The notes under the pieces: generated by a model
Told to the model about the DNA's origin: nothing
Database searches by the model: none
Seen by the model: only the letters and a program-made list of their open reading frames with translations
Part shown: in pieces, positions 12,989 through 56,364 of the stretch
Position numbering within the stretch: position 1 is the stretch's first letter
Layout: each line of letters begins with the position of its first letter
Assembly: GCA_009760855.2 (NCBI GenBank)
Contig: WPIO01000083.1
Span: 1,210,001-1,274,000, forward strand
Source of the DNA: Cristatella mucedo
Taxonomy: Eukaryota; Bryozoa; Phylactolaemata; Cristatellidae
Direction: 5' to 3'
DNA length: 64,000 nt
Program-made: the position numbers and the translations under genes

Positions 12989-13174
12989 ATGGAGGAAATC
13001 CTCGAGCTGGCATGCTTTAATGAGGGCGAGTTAAAAGTCTCATTGCATCAAGGCTTGGCCAAAAAAGCAGTAGCGGCTGCTACAAGCAAATTACAAGTGC
13101 CGCGAGAGAAAACTAAAAAAGCAGGATATTATTATTTAGCGTTTCCGTACAACGGTACAGTATGTGGGAACTGA
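12989..13174 (+). other. 61-codon ATG ORF of unknown origin
   Basis: Starts MEEILELACFNEGELKVSLH and is followed by a Lys/Ala-rich helix-like segment, then GYYYLAFPYNG before TGA. It looks more protein-like than surrounding frames but has no recognised domain, partner exon or regulatory context. Confidence 0.15.
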
Positions 13175-14062
13175 CAGTGCTCTGCCACAGGCGTAGCCGC
13201 TGATTTATGGATAGGATACGTGCGAGGGCGTAGCCAGGATTTTAGCTGGGGCGGCTAAACCTCGACCTCTTGGCTGGGGCTTAGCACAAGGTTGAGGACT
13301 TTCCTTCGGAATCTGTTCATGCCAGCTTGTAAGCCCTCTAAAAGACTTGTTGTTTTGTAATTTTTATTTTTACTTTAACTATTCAATTCTACTATTGGCT
13401 TAACTCTCTCTAAATTTTTGGAAGCCTCTATCTTCGTGCCGAATGCCCGAACCGCTTTGTCAACGTACTAAGAGTAACGATCGAACGACGGCGATCGACT
13501 ACGCTGCTATCGATCTCTTTCGGTTGAGCACGGAGAAGCTGAAATTTATTTGCGACTCCCCTCGCAGATGCTGCGTCTCGGCTGTCTCCTCGTCCTTCCA
13601 CCGCCTCTGCTTTTCAGCAACAGCTAGTCAACGGCAGGTCGGTGGACCGAAGCTGCGTACCGGCCTGTACCTAAGCTACATGCGACAGCTATCCGAAGGC
13701 AGCGTAGCGGACGACGGCTGCATACCGCCCACCACCTAGGCCACAGATGGAAATCGACGCCAGATGGATACTGGGCGGGGGGGCGCTCGATATTGGCCTG
13801 ACTACTGTACCTCCGATTAAAGAGCAAGTCCTAATTTTCAGCTACGCTTTCAGCGTTAACAGTGAAAAAAAAGTTCAGCTGTCTCCTAGTTTAGCTCGAT
13901 GAAGGTGGCCTACATTCAGGACGTGATTTTCGCAAAGCATCAGCTCAGTTTGCAGCCGCTGCTGCTGCTCGGGTGTTTTGCATAAAAATACACCTGGGTT
14001 TTGTCTGAGTGGAAGTGACTGGCGACATCGTAATTAAAATAATGAATCGTGATCTGTAACTT

Positions 14063-14240
14063 AATGGTGAGCCGCGATGGCGCACTAGGTAAGGCGGTTG
14101 CTTTTCACGACCTCGGTCCCGATGTCGTGGGTTCTAATCCTGCGGTGGGCGATCCTTTATCGTCACTGCAAGCGGTGGTGATAGCCTTAAAGTCTTTTCT
14201 GTCGCTATACAAAAGAGGTTGTTAAATCAGCTAGTATTTA
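14063..14240 (+). mobile_element. tRNA-derived SINE, family A
   Basis: Near full-length: GTGAGCCGCGATGGCGCACT box A region, GTGGGTTCTAATCC box B (one change), 3' end GTCGCTATACAAAAGAGG, then TTGTTAAATCAGCTAGTATTT. Confidence 0.8.
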
Positions 14241-14307
14241 ATTTAACTTTTACTTTAAGACTCTAAGGCTACGTGGGTTTGACGGATGAGGCTTTGCTAT
14301 ATTTGCT

Positions 14308-14465
14308 ATGCACTCAAAGCCTATGCGGAATTTGGTATGCATTCTTTAGCCCAAAGATTGCATCTTAAGCACAAAGGGAAAGTGAGGAGCGTAGCTGAGT
14401 CAGGAGGGTAATTGAGGAAGTGAGTAGCATAGAAGTAGCAGCTCAGGATGGCTGGAAAGGGTGTG
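14308..14465 (+). repeat. family C repeat copy
   Basis: Shares CTCAAAGCCTATGCGG, GAGCGTAGCTGAGTCAGGAG and GAAGTAGCAGCTCAGGA with the copy at 47262-47495; the first third is missing. Confidence 0.65.
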
Positions 14466-15336
14466 CTACAGTAAGATGCATGAGAATATATGTCGTCGAT
14501 GTGTAAGAATTGTGTAAGTGAAACAGTCCTGGAACATAATTTTCCGTAAAATCGTGGACATATAGAGCAACGTCAATTAAAAATTTGTCTTGCCTAATTT
14601 GAAACAAGCAGAGCTGAACTCGAATTTCAAATTTCACTTTGATAAGTGAAGTATTTGCGGAGTTATAAAATTTACAAGACACTAACCGACTCTGGAAATG
14701 AAGCTGTATAAAAGTAGCAAGAATGCTCTTCAACAAACTTCGAGCATGTATTTCGATCTACCAATGTTCAACAAGTTTGGATACAAGTCGCATATGATGC
14801 AGAGATCGGTAATTTTTTATTTTTAGATCTGTTGCTTCCGCTTTACATCTGGGTTGGACAAGGTTTGCAAAAACAAATTTTTTGTCATGCGGAAGTCGTC
14901 GGAACTTCCGATCCCAGTTCTAACATACCTGTCTTTTGAAAGGTACCCTAAACACATATTCGATTGTCTGACAAATTTTATATAAGTATTTTCTTGACAG
15001 TCTCCCTTAAGTTATCGTATGTCTCTTTCATGTGGGCTGCATGCGTTACTGAAATAGATGGAAGGCGGTTTCCATTATGCAAAGCACAGCGTAAGTTTCG
15101 AAGAGTCTACAAATAGTCTCCATTCTTGTGGGTCATAGGTGATATCTAAAGCGTTCGTGAGGCCCTCAATATTGGAACAGAATACCTGATTACTTTTCTT
15201 TCTAAAGAAAGGCTCCAAGTGCTGGTGGTGCTTTCGATATAAAATGATTGTGACATCTTAAAAGAAATTCCGTTGTTGAAGTCTTGATCCTAGAAATTCT
15301 ACCTTGTTTGTGGATAAGTACAAATCCCGAACCAGG
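14466..15336. other. intergenic DNA, no gene seen
   Basis: AT-rich, no recognised repeat or frame with domain signal. Confidence 0.4.
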
Positions 15337-15892
15337 TCATTTTGTTCTTCCTGTGTTTATTCTGTGTGCGGTTGGCGATGCACTGCGGTGGAAATCGGGA
15401 TCACTGTATGCTGACGTACCAGGTGAGTAATAGGTCGGCTCACCCCTGTCCTCATCGCATGAATCAAAAGAAAATTCTGCTCGAGGTTCTGGAATAGGAA
15501 GTGTCTCACCATGTGGAACTGGTCTCAATTCAGACGAAATGTTTTGGTGGACTAGTCTTGACTTCTGTTGCTTCGTTATTCGCCGGAAAGAGGAGGAACC
15601 AGGCGAAAGTAGCAGCCATTCAATGTGGTTTCTTGGCTGTCTCGACACCATGGGGACAGCAAACGGCCGGCATTGATGGTCTTTTGTCATTCAACCACTG
15701 TGAAAACTGTGTTGTACACGTAGCACAGATGCGGGTCCAAGGCTGGTCTTGGTCACCAACCTTGCATTCGAAATAAAGATGATATGCCTTATTCACTTGA
15801 GAAGTGATACTTTTCTTCTGGTTGACATGTGTCACTTTCCCAAAAAATATAGCAAAAGTTGTCCACGGTCCGGTTACGCACTTTCGAGGCAT
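15337..15892 (-). pseudogene. frameshifted zinc-cluster ORF of a dispersed invertebrate family
   Basis: Two overlapping minus frames form one broken protein. The first reads VNKAYHLYFECKVGDQDQPW, then ICATCTTQFSQWLND and KRPSMP. The frame then shifts near 15655 to FAVPMVSRQPRNHIE, shifts again (CYFRLVPPL is in a third reading), and ends with SSELRPVPHGETLPIPEP. I recall this order (Cys pairs, KAY..YF..K.GDQD.PW, RPVPH...P.PEP) from a multicopy family of uncharacterised arthropod and cnidarian proteins. At least two frameshifts make this copy non-functional. Function of the family is unknown to me. Confidence 0.6.
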
Positions 15893-16477
15893 GAATGCTC
15901 CGTATTATACCTCAATGGATATCACCTAGCTCAAACTGTCTCGCACAAATTCGGAAATACTGTAAATGCTCTACCTTTCCGACTAGACTTTATGACGTCA
16001 GCTTACTGCAGCAGCCGCCTGGCAGTGGTATTGCATTGCATCAGAAAAAGATGCAATCAACTCTAGATGATTAGTGCATGACGGTATTATTCAATGCGGT
16101 GCAATATTACGTCAGTCTAGGCTTATTTAGGATGTTGTTGCAGACCTTCTGAATAAATTTACACGGTGAAACCTAAAAAATGAACTACAATATAAATTAT
16201 ATATAAAATATCTTCAAAACGAAAGCCAATAAAAAAAATGTACGGTTATACTTGTGCTCAGCACACCTAGATACTACAGATTGGGGCCTTTTTTAAGTCA
16301 GCCACGATTTCAATTTTGACCGACGTTATATAAGACATGGGCCTGACTGCAGTCGCTCTCTTGGAGTAACGGTCCCGCAGTTGGTGAGTCCTAGCACTGA
16401 GCGTCAGCTGCTCTAAGCCTGTGAACGAGTCAGTTGGAAAACCACCAAACATTTGGAAATGCTTTATATGCAGTATC

Positions 16478-16556
16478 AATAAAGTTCCTGGAGAGAGATT
16501 CAATTCTCTGCGGGCGTTACACAAATGTATTATTATTATCGCTATTATTATTATTA
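16478..16556 (+). mobile_element. LINE/SINE 3'-end fragment with (ATT)n
   Basis: GGAGAGAGATTCAATTCTCT, GCGGGCGTTACACAAATG, then ATT repeats: only the terminal hairpin region survives. Confidence 0.65.
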
Positions 16557-17171
16557 AACCATCTGTTCTATTAGTCGTAATATTAAGGCTAGGGTTTGTG
16601 GGTTTTTCTTATACGGCATTGTTGTTAGCTCTGCGTCCAGAATATCGAGCGAAGTCTCGTTATCGTTGGCGTATTGCGAGCATCAAGTCTTTGCACGTTG
16701 CACGAGCTTCGCCGCTACCCGAACTAATGAGGGTCGCGCGATAATAACAGCACCACCTATTAGAGAGCAAAGTCTTCCAGTGCAGCCTCACGCTTGGGGT
16801 GGCCTACTAGTAGTAGTTCAGTTTTATCATCATTTTACTTAATGAAATTTGCCGGCATTCAGGATTGAACAAGGCAAGCAATGAGTTTATCAGTAGCCGT
16901 AGCAGATTCCGGCAGCGTGCACTATCCGTCCTGAATCGATTGGCTACCACGGGTAAGGTCAAGGTTTGGCTCTCTCTTTGGCTTAAGCATTGGTGCGCCT
17001 GTTTCTTTCGATAGCAACTCCCATCATGTCCCCACAAAAACTGTTATGCCATGCAAGGCAGTGAACGCAGAGCTCGCCAGTGGCGTGTCGCGCTAGCGGT
17101 TCTTTGCGGAGCCGCTGAAATAGGCCATTGGTACCACCCTATAATAGCCCAAGAGTACTCTCAAGCGGTCA

Positions 17172-17244
17172 GTTTGTACCCAAGCTAGGTTCGGTTGGCT
17201 GGGACAGGACGGCTGTAATCTGCTAAGGGTCACCGGCTAGGCTG
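17172..17244. repeat. direct repeat, left copy
   Basis: About 73 bp (GCTAGGTTCGGTTGGCT, GGTCACCGGCTAGGC) repeated at 17787-17860 with roughly one mismatch in six. Confidence 0.7.
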
Positions 17245-17245
17245 C

Positions 17246-17475
17246 GTTTCTTGCTTTCAACATCATTTGAGGCAGAAAGACTTTTCTCCATGGCAAAGCG
17301 AGTGTTCTGTCCTCAACGTCGTAGTTTGCAACCCAGAACCTTGGAGGCGCTGCATTTTCTGAGTCAAAGCAAGTTACTGTGGACTTTGGCTCCGGTCGCC
17401 TTGAAAGTGAATCGAAATGACTCAGAGACAGCTGATGATAACGAAGTGAACGAAGAAGAATATGAAGAGGATTAG
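17246..17475 (+). mobile_element. hAT transposase C-terminal dimerisation domain, fragment
   Basis: Frame reads LLSTSFEAERLFSMAKRVF, then RRSLQPRTLEALHFLSQSK and LLW, followed by an acidic tail and TAG. This matches the hAT dimerisation signature (S.EAERLFS, R..L.P..LE...FL..N..LW). Only the last 75 residues are present, so it is a relic or the 3' end of a larger decayed element. Confidence 0.75.
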
Positions 17476-17574
17476 TAAATCACAGACAATAAATTGCAAT
17501 ATGTGATGTGTAAGGTGTGCAACATATTGCATTGGTGGCATAGAATATTGCAATATACTGCATGCTATTACTCA

Positions 17575-17668
17575 CCATTCAATTGCATTTCCCTTTGCAG
17601 CAAATGTAAGGCGCCTAGAAAGAGACTGATTTCTCTGAGGTCGCTTTATCGAGTGCATTATTATTTAT
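17575..17668 (+). mobile_element. LINE 3'-end fragment
   Basis: TTGCATTTCCCTTTGCAGC, TGTAAGGCGCCTAGAAAGAG, then TCTCTGAGGTCGCTTTATCG and ATT-rich tail. It sits 100 bp after the hAT stop. Confidence 0.8.
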
Positions 17669-17786
17669 TTTTTTCTAATTAATATTGCAACATATTTATT
17701 GTTAAATACCAAAACATTGAGTACACTAACAATATTATTGTGTGCAGCCTTGGATGTAGGTGGCGGTCCACCGCACGTTCGGCAAG

Positions 17787-17860
17787 GTAGTGTACCCAGG
17801 CTAGGTTCGGTTGGCTTGGACAGCACGGCTGCTATGCGTTAATGGTCACCGGCTAGGCCG
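17787..17860. repeat. direct repeat, right copy
   Basis: Partner of 17172-17244. Confidence 0.7.
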
Positions 17861-18774
17861 GGTCTGACCTATGTAGCACGTGCGGTGATGAGGGGTCACC
17901 GGGGCTCTTGGGTAGCAGAAGTTGGCCGAGTAAGTCATGGTGTTGGAGGCTCCCGGTCTCGCCGAGTTATGCACCTGGAGGGTTGCAGGCGTGCTCCGGT
18001 GATGTGGCCATGCACGCAAGGCAACGAGTGCCCAAGGCCCGAGCGGAGCTGGATAGCACGCTCGTTGTTGTGATGTGTATATTCCGCATTCCCCGTGTAG
18101 CGTGTTCGTGGCCCCCCGTGAGTTGGTGTCTTTCGGCGGAAGCTCTCGACTGTAGTAGACGTCGACTCCGACTAGCCATGCAGCTACTCAACTAGCCGGA
18201 TCTTTAACGGCGTACGCTCGTGCTGTTGGAACGGAGTCTGTACAACGGCGGGACTGCGGAAGCCGACTGCCCAGCTAACACGTTTGTTCGCGCTTGCGGC
18301 GTCGTCTTGCGCCCCTTTAGTGTCCTTTGTATAGGACCTTCCCCTGTAGACTTGTTTAGTTCCCCTGTTGTTGTTGGCGCATGCGATATTATAAAGAGGT
18401 CCAACCTGACGGCCGCTCGTCTTACCCTAGCTCAACGGCACGGCGAGCGGCAGCGTGGCCAGAGTATGGCGGGGCTGGGCGGCAAATAGCCTCTGACCTC
18501 TGGAACTCAGCTACAAGTTTTCGCGAACTGAAGAAGCGTGCCTACACGAATAGCCAGCAGGACACGTGCACGGTAGCGTCTACTAGCACGCGTTAGTTGC
18601 CTGACCTTTCATAGATATTCCTGCCAAAAAATTCTGCTGCCTCTAGGTTGGTGTTAACTAGTTCGGTACCTTAGGTAAAAGCTGTTTTAAAAACTGAGCG
18701 GCTAATAATAACCTATGTACTTGCAAGGAATCGCATTTGAATAGACTCATATAGCGCGGCAGGTCAATTTGGAG
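17861..18774. other. GC-rich intergenic DNA, no gene recognised
   Basis: CpG-rich relative to its surroundings. Short frames on both strands, none with a domain or splice context. Confidence 0.4.
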
Positions 18775-19180
18775 CCATGATTCAACAGGAGATATGCTGG
18801 AAGAGCCGATTTCGAGCATTAGCCTTTCCAATTTCTGGAGCACACTTGCTTTGCCCAAATCTAGTAAGTTGGTTTTATCATCATAAATTTAAGAAAAAAT
18901 TTGCTGCCACCCATGTGCAGATGTCATCAATACATGCAGCAAGTGAGTTGAGAGAGTTCGAGGTGCTCGAAGGCTGGGAGGGATCAAAGTAAAGGTACAA
19001 CTGAGTGTCATCCGCATAGAAGTGAAAGCCTAGATTGTGCTTGGCAATCACATCAGCAAGAGGGAGAGTATAAACCGTGAAAAGAACCGGACCTAGCACG
19101 GAGCCCTGCGGTACCCCATATTTCAGAGGTACCTTGGACGATCTTTGTCCATTCACGTCAAGACTCTAGAGTCTCCCACT
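18775..19180 (-). mobile_element. CR1/L2-like LINE fragment, RT core only
   Basis: Minus frames read NGQRSSKVPLKYGVPQGSVL, LGPVLFTVYTLPLADV and GFHFYADDTQLYLYF, with a frameshift after. It lacks the 3' hairpin, so internal or both-end truncation is needed. Confidence 0.85.
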
Positions 19181-19372
19181 GATGGGATTACAGACGGAAC
19201 AAATAAATCAGGGAATCTTTCCTCTGTGTACTGACTCTGAAGCAGCGCTCACATTTACTAGCGGAGTCAATAGCCACACACTTAAAAAATGCACTGGAAA
19301 GCAGGTTACAGCCGTTAAAAACAGTACCACGTATAAACGAAACTGCGTATTCCGTATAGAACAGAGGTTTTA

Positions 19373-19774
19373 GACCAGCAGCCACAGCAAATTTCGGACA
19401 GGTTCATTGGAAAATACATCTTTAAAATGGTTCTTCAATTCGAAAACGATCATTCGACTTTGTGCTTGTGCTTTCTGGATGCAATCGCGTAACAGAGAAG
19501 TGAGAGGGTTAGCCGCAGGCGGATCTATACCCACGTGACATGAACCGGCTGAAACATGGCGGCTGGCTAGTTCAAGGATATTTATGGCGCGGTGCTGCCG
19601 CGGGTTTCGGAATGCAGGGTCGCAGCCCTCTTCCGGTGGCTTCCGTTGGCCGCATACTGTCCCCAATTGTGATGAATAGCCGTTGACGGTGTACGCAACT
19701 CTGCTGAATCTTAAGACCTTCCGACGGTGATCGCGCTCCCCTTGCTTAACATCGAGCCGGCGCGAGCTCAACAT
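19373..19774 (-). other. 134-codon open frame of unknown origin
   Basis: The minus strand carries an uninterrupted frame with segments TVCGQRKPPEEGCDPAFRNP, AINILELASRHV and GIDPPAANPLTSLLRDC, then FELKNHFKDVFSNEPVRNLL. It is the longest non-repeat frame in the intergenic region. The AAINIL-like and ANPLTSLLRDC blocks resemble transposon-associated ORFs I have seen, but I cannot name the family. Confidence 0.3.
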
Positions 19775-20730
19775 TCGGTTTCAGTAGCATACGAAACACG
19801 AACCCTCGCGTTTCGCGAGCCGCCGTTTCGTGTCTCTGCATTTAGCCAGCTCTAGTCTCGTAGTTCGGTCTGCCTCCTACTTGCCGAGCGCCGGTTATTT
19901 CAAAAGACGTGTTATATGTATGCACTGAATGTCGACTGTTGGTTATATTGGCGAATCTCGCTCTAGTGAACCGTGGTAAACTAGGATTGCATACTTTCCC
20001 TAGGGTACTTTGCGGTACCTAGTAACTAAGATAAATAGCTCGAACTGTCCAGCGGCCCGTAGCAGCTACCGCCGCGGTAGCGCAGTCGGAGCGAGCGATC
20101 ATATCTTATCGTTTTTTTCTCGAGCTGCCGATGGTGACCGATTAGGCAGCTTGATTTCTTGTGAGGCTTTGTGCGCGCACGTTTCCCCTTTACGAAACCA
20201 GCTGCAATGCTGTGGTGCTCGAGCTGGTCGACGTAGCTGCGGGACATGATAATGCTAATGCCACCCTTCCACTAACAAGTATTGAATTTGTTAGATGTGC
20301 GCACGGTCGGTCCGTTTGTAATTTTGCCGTGAACTAACGAAGGAATATCGTTACCTTTACTTGTATATTTCGCAGCTGGCACTCAAACCTTCCATCTCTT
20401 GGCCAAAGAGACGTGTAGTTGTGCATGAGATGACTGGTGCTGATTTTGCCCAAAAGACCGCTTTGGCTTTGAGTGCATTTACGTCCTGTACCGTGTAGGC
20501 AGTTGCGATGATGCGTCCAGCACTGTTACCGAAAGCTGAAAGGTTTTCTGTTTGGGCTCTTGAGTGTTATATCGCAGCTGTGGTCAGAGAAACTCAGCAT
20601 CTATGGATGATGATGTATGTGAACCATAGATTATGCATTATGTATAATGTTGATGATGCTGTACGTGAGCTCCAGCTGATGTACGTTTATAAATGTTTTG
20701 AGCCGACATGGTGATAAATGCTTTGTATGT

Positions 20731-20734
<4 letters not shown>

Positions 20735-20788
<54 letters not shown>
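20735..20788. repeat. (GT)n microsatellite
   Basis: About 26 GT units. Confidence 0.95.
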
Positions 20789-20789
20789 A

Positions 20790-22010
20790 TGCGTACGTGT
20801 GTGCAAACAATCTCAGTAAGATCTCTCCAAGGCGTAATTTAGCACTATCATTGTGCTTCCCCCTACTTATCGCCAGCACACAAATGCAATGCTTTCGTCG
20901 GTTGTTTGATCCCATCAGGTAGAGAATTTGGCCGAGCTGTACTCTCTCCACTGCTAGCTGGCATGAGCACAGCTGCAGCCACGGAGTGCCCAGGATTGCT
21001 TGAATGAGATGATAATTTAGCTTCTGTGGAGAAAAATGTAGTGGTGAGGAAGTGTAAGAAAGTGCACCGTATAACTCCAAGATGCTTTACTGAATGGGTT
21101 CCATTAAACGTCTGCAGCAGTTCTGAACTGGCATCACTGTAGAACCAACTGGCCGCACGAATGCTCGGTGTGAGTTGCATGTCGTGGTTTAACGGTGTGT
21201 CTGCACTGTAGACAGCAGCAAGCTTTGTTGTGGAGCTTGTCTATTTGTCTATATGTCTTGCCTCTGTTTATCTGCCTTCTTATTGTGCTCTATCTCTCTT
21301 CCCACCTCTCACATACTAGCTGGATGTGGCGGTATTGATAGTGTTGCCAGGAAGGCCAGCTAAGCTTGACCACGGTGAGCATCATAGCCGCTAATGAGTC
21401 TTAGGCAGCACTTGCATATAGCCTGCCATGTTTAGCTACTAATACCACTTGAGCTTTAATGCTGATTATGCACCAGCTACCCAATAGCTTTAGCAGAGAA
21501 TTGCTTTTGCCAAATAATTCTTTCTTAGTTATGTGCTATGTTCAGTGTGTTTTCAGTGGTGTATAACTTGAATTTGTTAGTCATTACAAAACATTGACAC
21601 TCCTAGTTTTAAAATAATGGTAGAGTTTCTCTCGGCAGGAGATTACCACAGAAACCACTTTTGCAGTGTTGAAGCATAACGATCCAAGTTGAGCAACTTC
21701 CCTCTTTAGATGGCATTACTGATCTGATTTGGTTAAATTGATTCGTTAGCTATAGGTTCATGCTGTCCAGCAATGTTGCAGCTAGGAAACGTTTGCTTTA
21801 TTTGCTTTTGGGATAGATTTGCTATTGCTATTTGCTTTAATGGTCGTATTTGCTTTTGGGATGGCGTAGTTCAGTAGTTCTTATGTTGTGCTGCTATTTC
21901 CGGCTTATAGTTATGGGCTGCGTACTTTTATTGCAAGTATTTTCTTTCTGTTTGTTAGTAATATTGTGCTTGAGTCTAAGAGAGACAGTTCGTGTTAATT
22001 GTGAAGTGGT
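20790..22010. other. intergenic DNA upstream of NFRKB, no gene seen
   Basis: No recognised repeat or coding segment. The NFRKB promoter and any 5' non-coding exon should lie here or in 22181-22361, but nothing in the sequence pins them. Confidence 0.35.
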
Positions 22011-22011
22011 A

Positions 22012-22180
22012 GCACTGGTTTGGCCCAGTGGTTAAGGTGCTCATCCTTTAACGACCGAGGTCAAAGTGAATGTATTTGATAACCGAGGTCGTGGGCTCGA
22101 GTCTCGTGGCATGTATGTGAAGTGTCTAAATAGAAATTAAGTTCTCTTGTGGCACTATACAGATAAATTTTATTTTAAAT
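22012..22180 (+). mobile_element. tRNA-derived SINE, family B
   Basis: TGGCCCAGTGGTTAAGGTG box A, CGTGGGCTCGAGTCTCG box B, 3' end GAAATTAAGTTCTCTTGTGG then CACTATACAGATAAATTTTA. It contains a 24-bp insert (CAAAGTGAATGTATTTGA) also present in the copy at 27090. Confidence 0.8.
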
Positions 22181-22361
22181 GAATTATTGGTAGACAGCTC
22201 GTGGTAATTGTAAAATGGTAGTCTCTACTTGCTGCAGCTCAATTGTGATCATATTCCTCCCATTATGTCTACTCCTTTATTGTGGTCGACTTTCATCGCT
22301 AATGTTCTCTGGCTTTTAACCGACCGGTTTCAAGCCTGCAAATTGTAACAAACCGACTGCA

Positions 22362-54294
<31,933 letters not shown>

Positions 54295-54402
54295 CCTGTC
54301 GTCGGGAGGCGGCGGCATGTGATGTAATGCTGCCTCCTGTGCGCTCTCATGTGTTGCTTCATTAGAGCCACATGTCGATGTTGGCGTTGCTGTAATTTTC
54401 TT

Positions 54403-54408
54403 TTTATT
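54403..54408 (-). terminator. AIMP1: poly(A) signal AATAAA of AIMP1
   Basis: The plus strand reads TTTATT at 54403-54408, which is AATAAA on the AIMP1 strand, 57 bp beyond the AIMP1 stop. It also lies about 110 bp downstream of the NFRKB stop on the other strand, so the two 3' ends must be close or overlap. Confidence 0.6.
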
Positions 54409-54464
54409 TCAAATTACAACGTGCGAAGCATTACCGGCTGAGCACAGTATAGCGCCGACTCGCC

Positions 54465-56323
54465 TTACTTAATGGGGAAGTTGCTGCAGCCATGCGCCGT
54501 GCACACCCCTTTGCCCCTCACAACGAAAGGATCGCCCTTGTAAGTCGCCACTCCGGTTTCGTCGGTTTTCAAGTCTGGCTGCACTTGTTCCCACGTCTTT
54601 TTCTTTGGATTGAGCTGCTCGTCGGGCTCACCTGCAAAGCGACAGCCGAGCTAGCGAGCTCCGCTCTTGGCTGCCGCAAGGCCGTGCAAGTACACAGCAG
54701 CGAAAATGCTGCTGCTCGAGCCGTAGGGCTCGTGGCCGACAGGGTCGAACGCGCCGAGAGACGTGGACGCAACTGGCCAGCATCTGCAGCTTTCGGTACT
54801 CAGGGTGGAAGCGTACAGCCTGCAGTAGTAGCCAGGGTCAAGGCAGACTCTTTTGTCCGGGGCTCGGGCAGCAATGCAGCATCGCCTGGCTGTTGGTCTC
54901 ACACGCAGGGCAGCTGAAGGGCAGCTCGTGTAAGGTGGCCAGAGTACTTGCATCAGAGGTACCCGCAAACCTGCGAAAGAGTAAACACGTCTACGTACGA
55001 CCTGCAGCAGCATACCTGGATGCAGCTCGAAAACGACGCGGTCTCCAGGAACTGCTCCCGAAGGTGGGCTGATAATGCACACCTTGTCAGGCGTGCTGGC
55101 ACACATTATCATAGCCTCCGAGAGAACGCCGCGCATTTTGGCCGGCTTCAGGTTGCATAGGAACACGCCGAGGCGACCTTGAAGCTACAAATAAATGGCA
55201 TTACGTAATTAAATGATGGGGGAAATCGAGCCTGCTAAAATAAAATCAGCGTCTTTTGCTGCTTCATGTACCACTTGCTGCTGCACAGAACCTTATGAGG
55301 GGTTAAGGCGAAACCAGCACACTGCTAATTTGAGCTGTGCCTCCCCCTCTTCAGCGGCAGCTGAATAAGCTTCAATCGTCGAGTGAACAAATGCACCAGG
55401 CGACTAACTGTCAGAGGCGAGCGAGAAATCTGAAAACGTCAATACTCCACGACGATGCACCAAGGAGGCCTTCGCAAAAGCTGGCGGAGTGTACTAAGCG
55501 ACTGTCCTCCATCTCCGGAAGCCTAGCAGCGCCCACAATGCATAGCCTCATTGTGAGCAGCAAGCACCAATTCAATTTCCTTAGGACGATTTTACCCACC
55601 CACCCCCCCCCCATGTCTATGCGCTTGCAGACTAAGCAGCCCCGGTCTCGGTTGTAAGCATAAGCAAACAGCACACTTCGATGCGGCATGAAACGTGGCA
55701 AGTTTGCACAACCCAGGGGGTGGCCTTCTCGCCGACTTACCTCTTCTAAAGAGACATGCTTGACTAGTCCGCTGACCACAGTGCGCAATCGATCTTCGGC
55801 AAGATCCACCTCTTCGACATATAAGGTGTCGGCATCCGGGTGCCTGGCAGCGCTCACGACACGGCCGACTTTCAGCAGCAAACGCGAACAGTCGGCTGGA
55901 GCCTCGGCAGCTGGCCCGTTCTTCGGCGGTGGAGCAGCTGAAATTTGCACGCTCAATGTTTGCTAGCGGCTTGCACAAGCTCAAGGCAAGCTACACTGCT
56001 TGCTCACTGAATGCAGCGGATGCAGGGAGCCCGTGCCTGCGCCGGATGCGGCCTCGAGGGCCCATCTCGACGAGCGGTGTCTTCTCAGCAGCAGCAAGCG
56101 TTTTGTAACCTTTCGAGCAAAAGTTACGGCTGCATGCACTCCACATTATCATATCAGCATGCAGCACTCCCAGCTAATTTAAAAACAGCCTTATGGCCGA
56201 GCAACACCTGGGAATACTGGGTCACTTCACTAAGGCAGTGCAATGGATTTAGTTTGCTCCCACCACCCATTAATACGCACACATACAGGCAGGTGCCCCC
56301 TCTCTCTCACGCGCGCCCGCGCG

Positions 56324-56364
<41 letters not shown>

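Noticed and set aside
14063-14140. Functional tRNA gene
   Set aside because: Box A and B are present but there is no cloverleaf with a matching acceptor stem, and the segment is part of a repeated SINE.
54641-54920. Open reading through the AIMP1 intron before the last exon
   Set aside because: The frame continuing past the exon 5 donor has no similarity to the family, whereas splicing 55016 to 54631 gives the expected [13 protein letters not shown] junction in phase.
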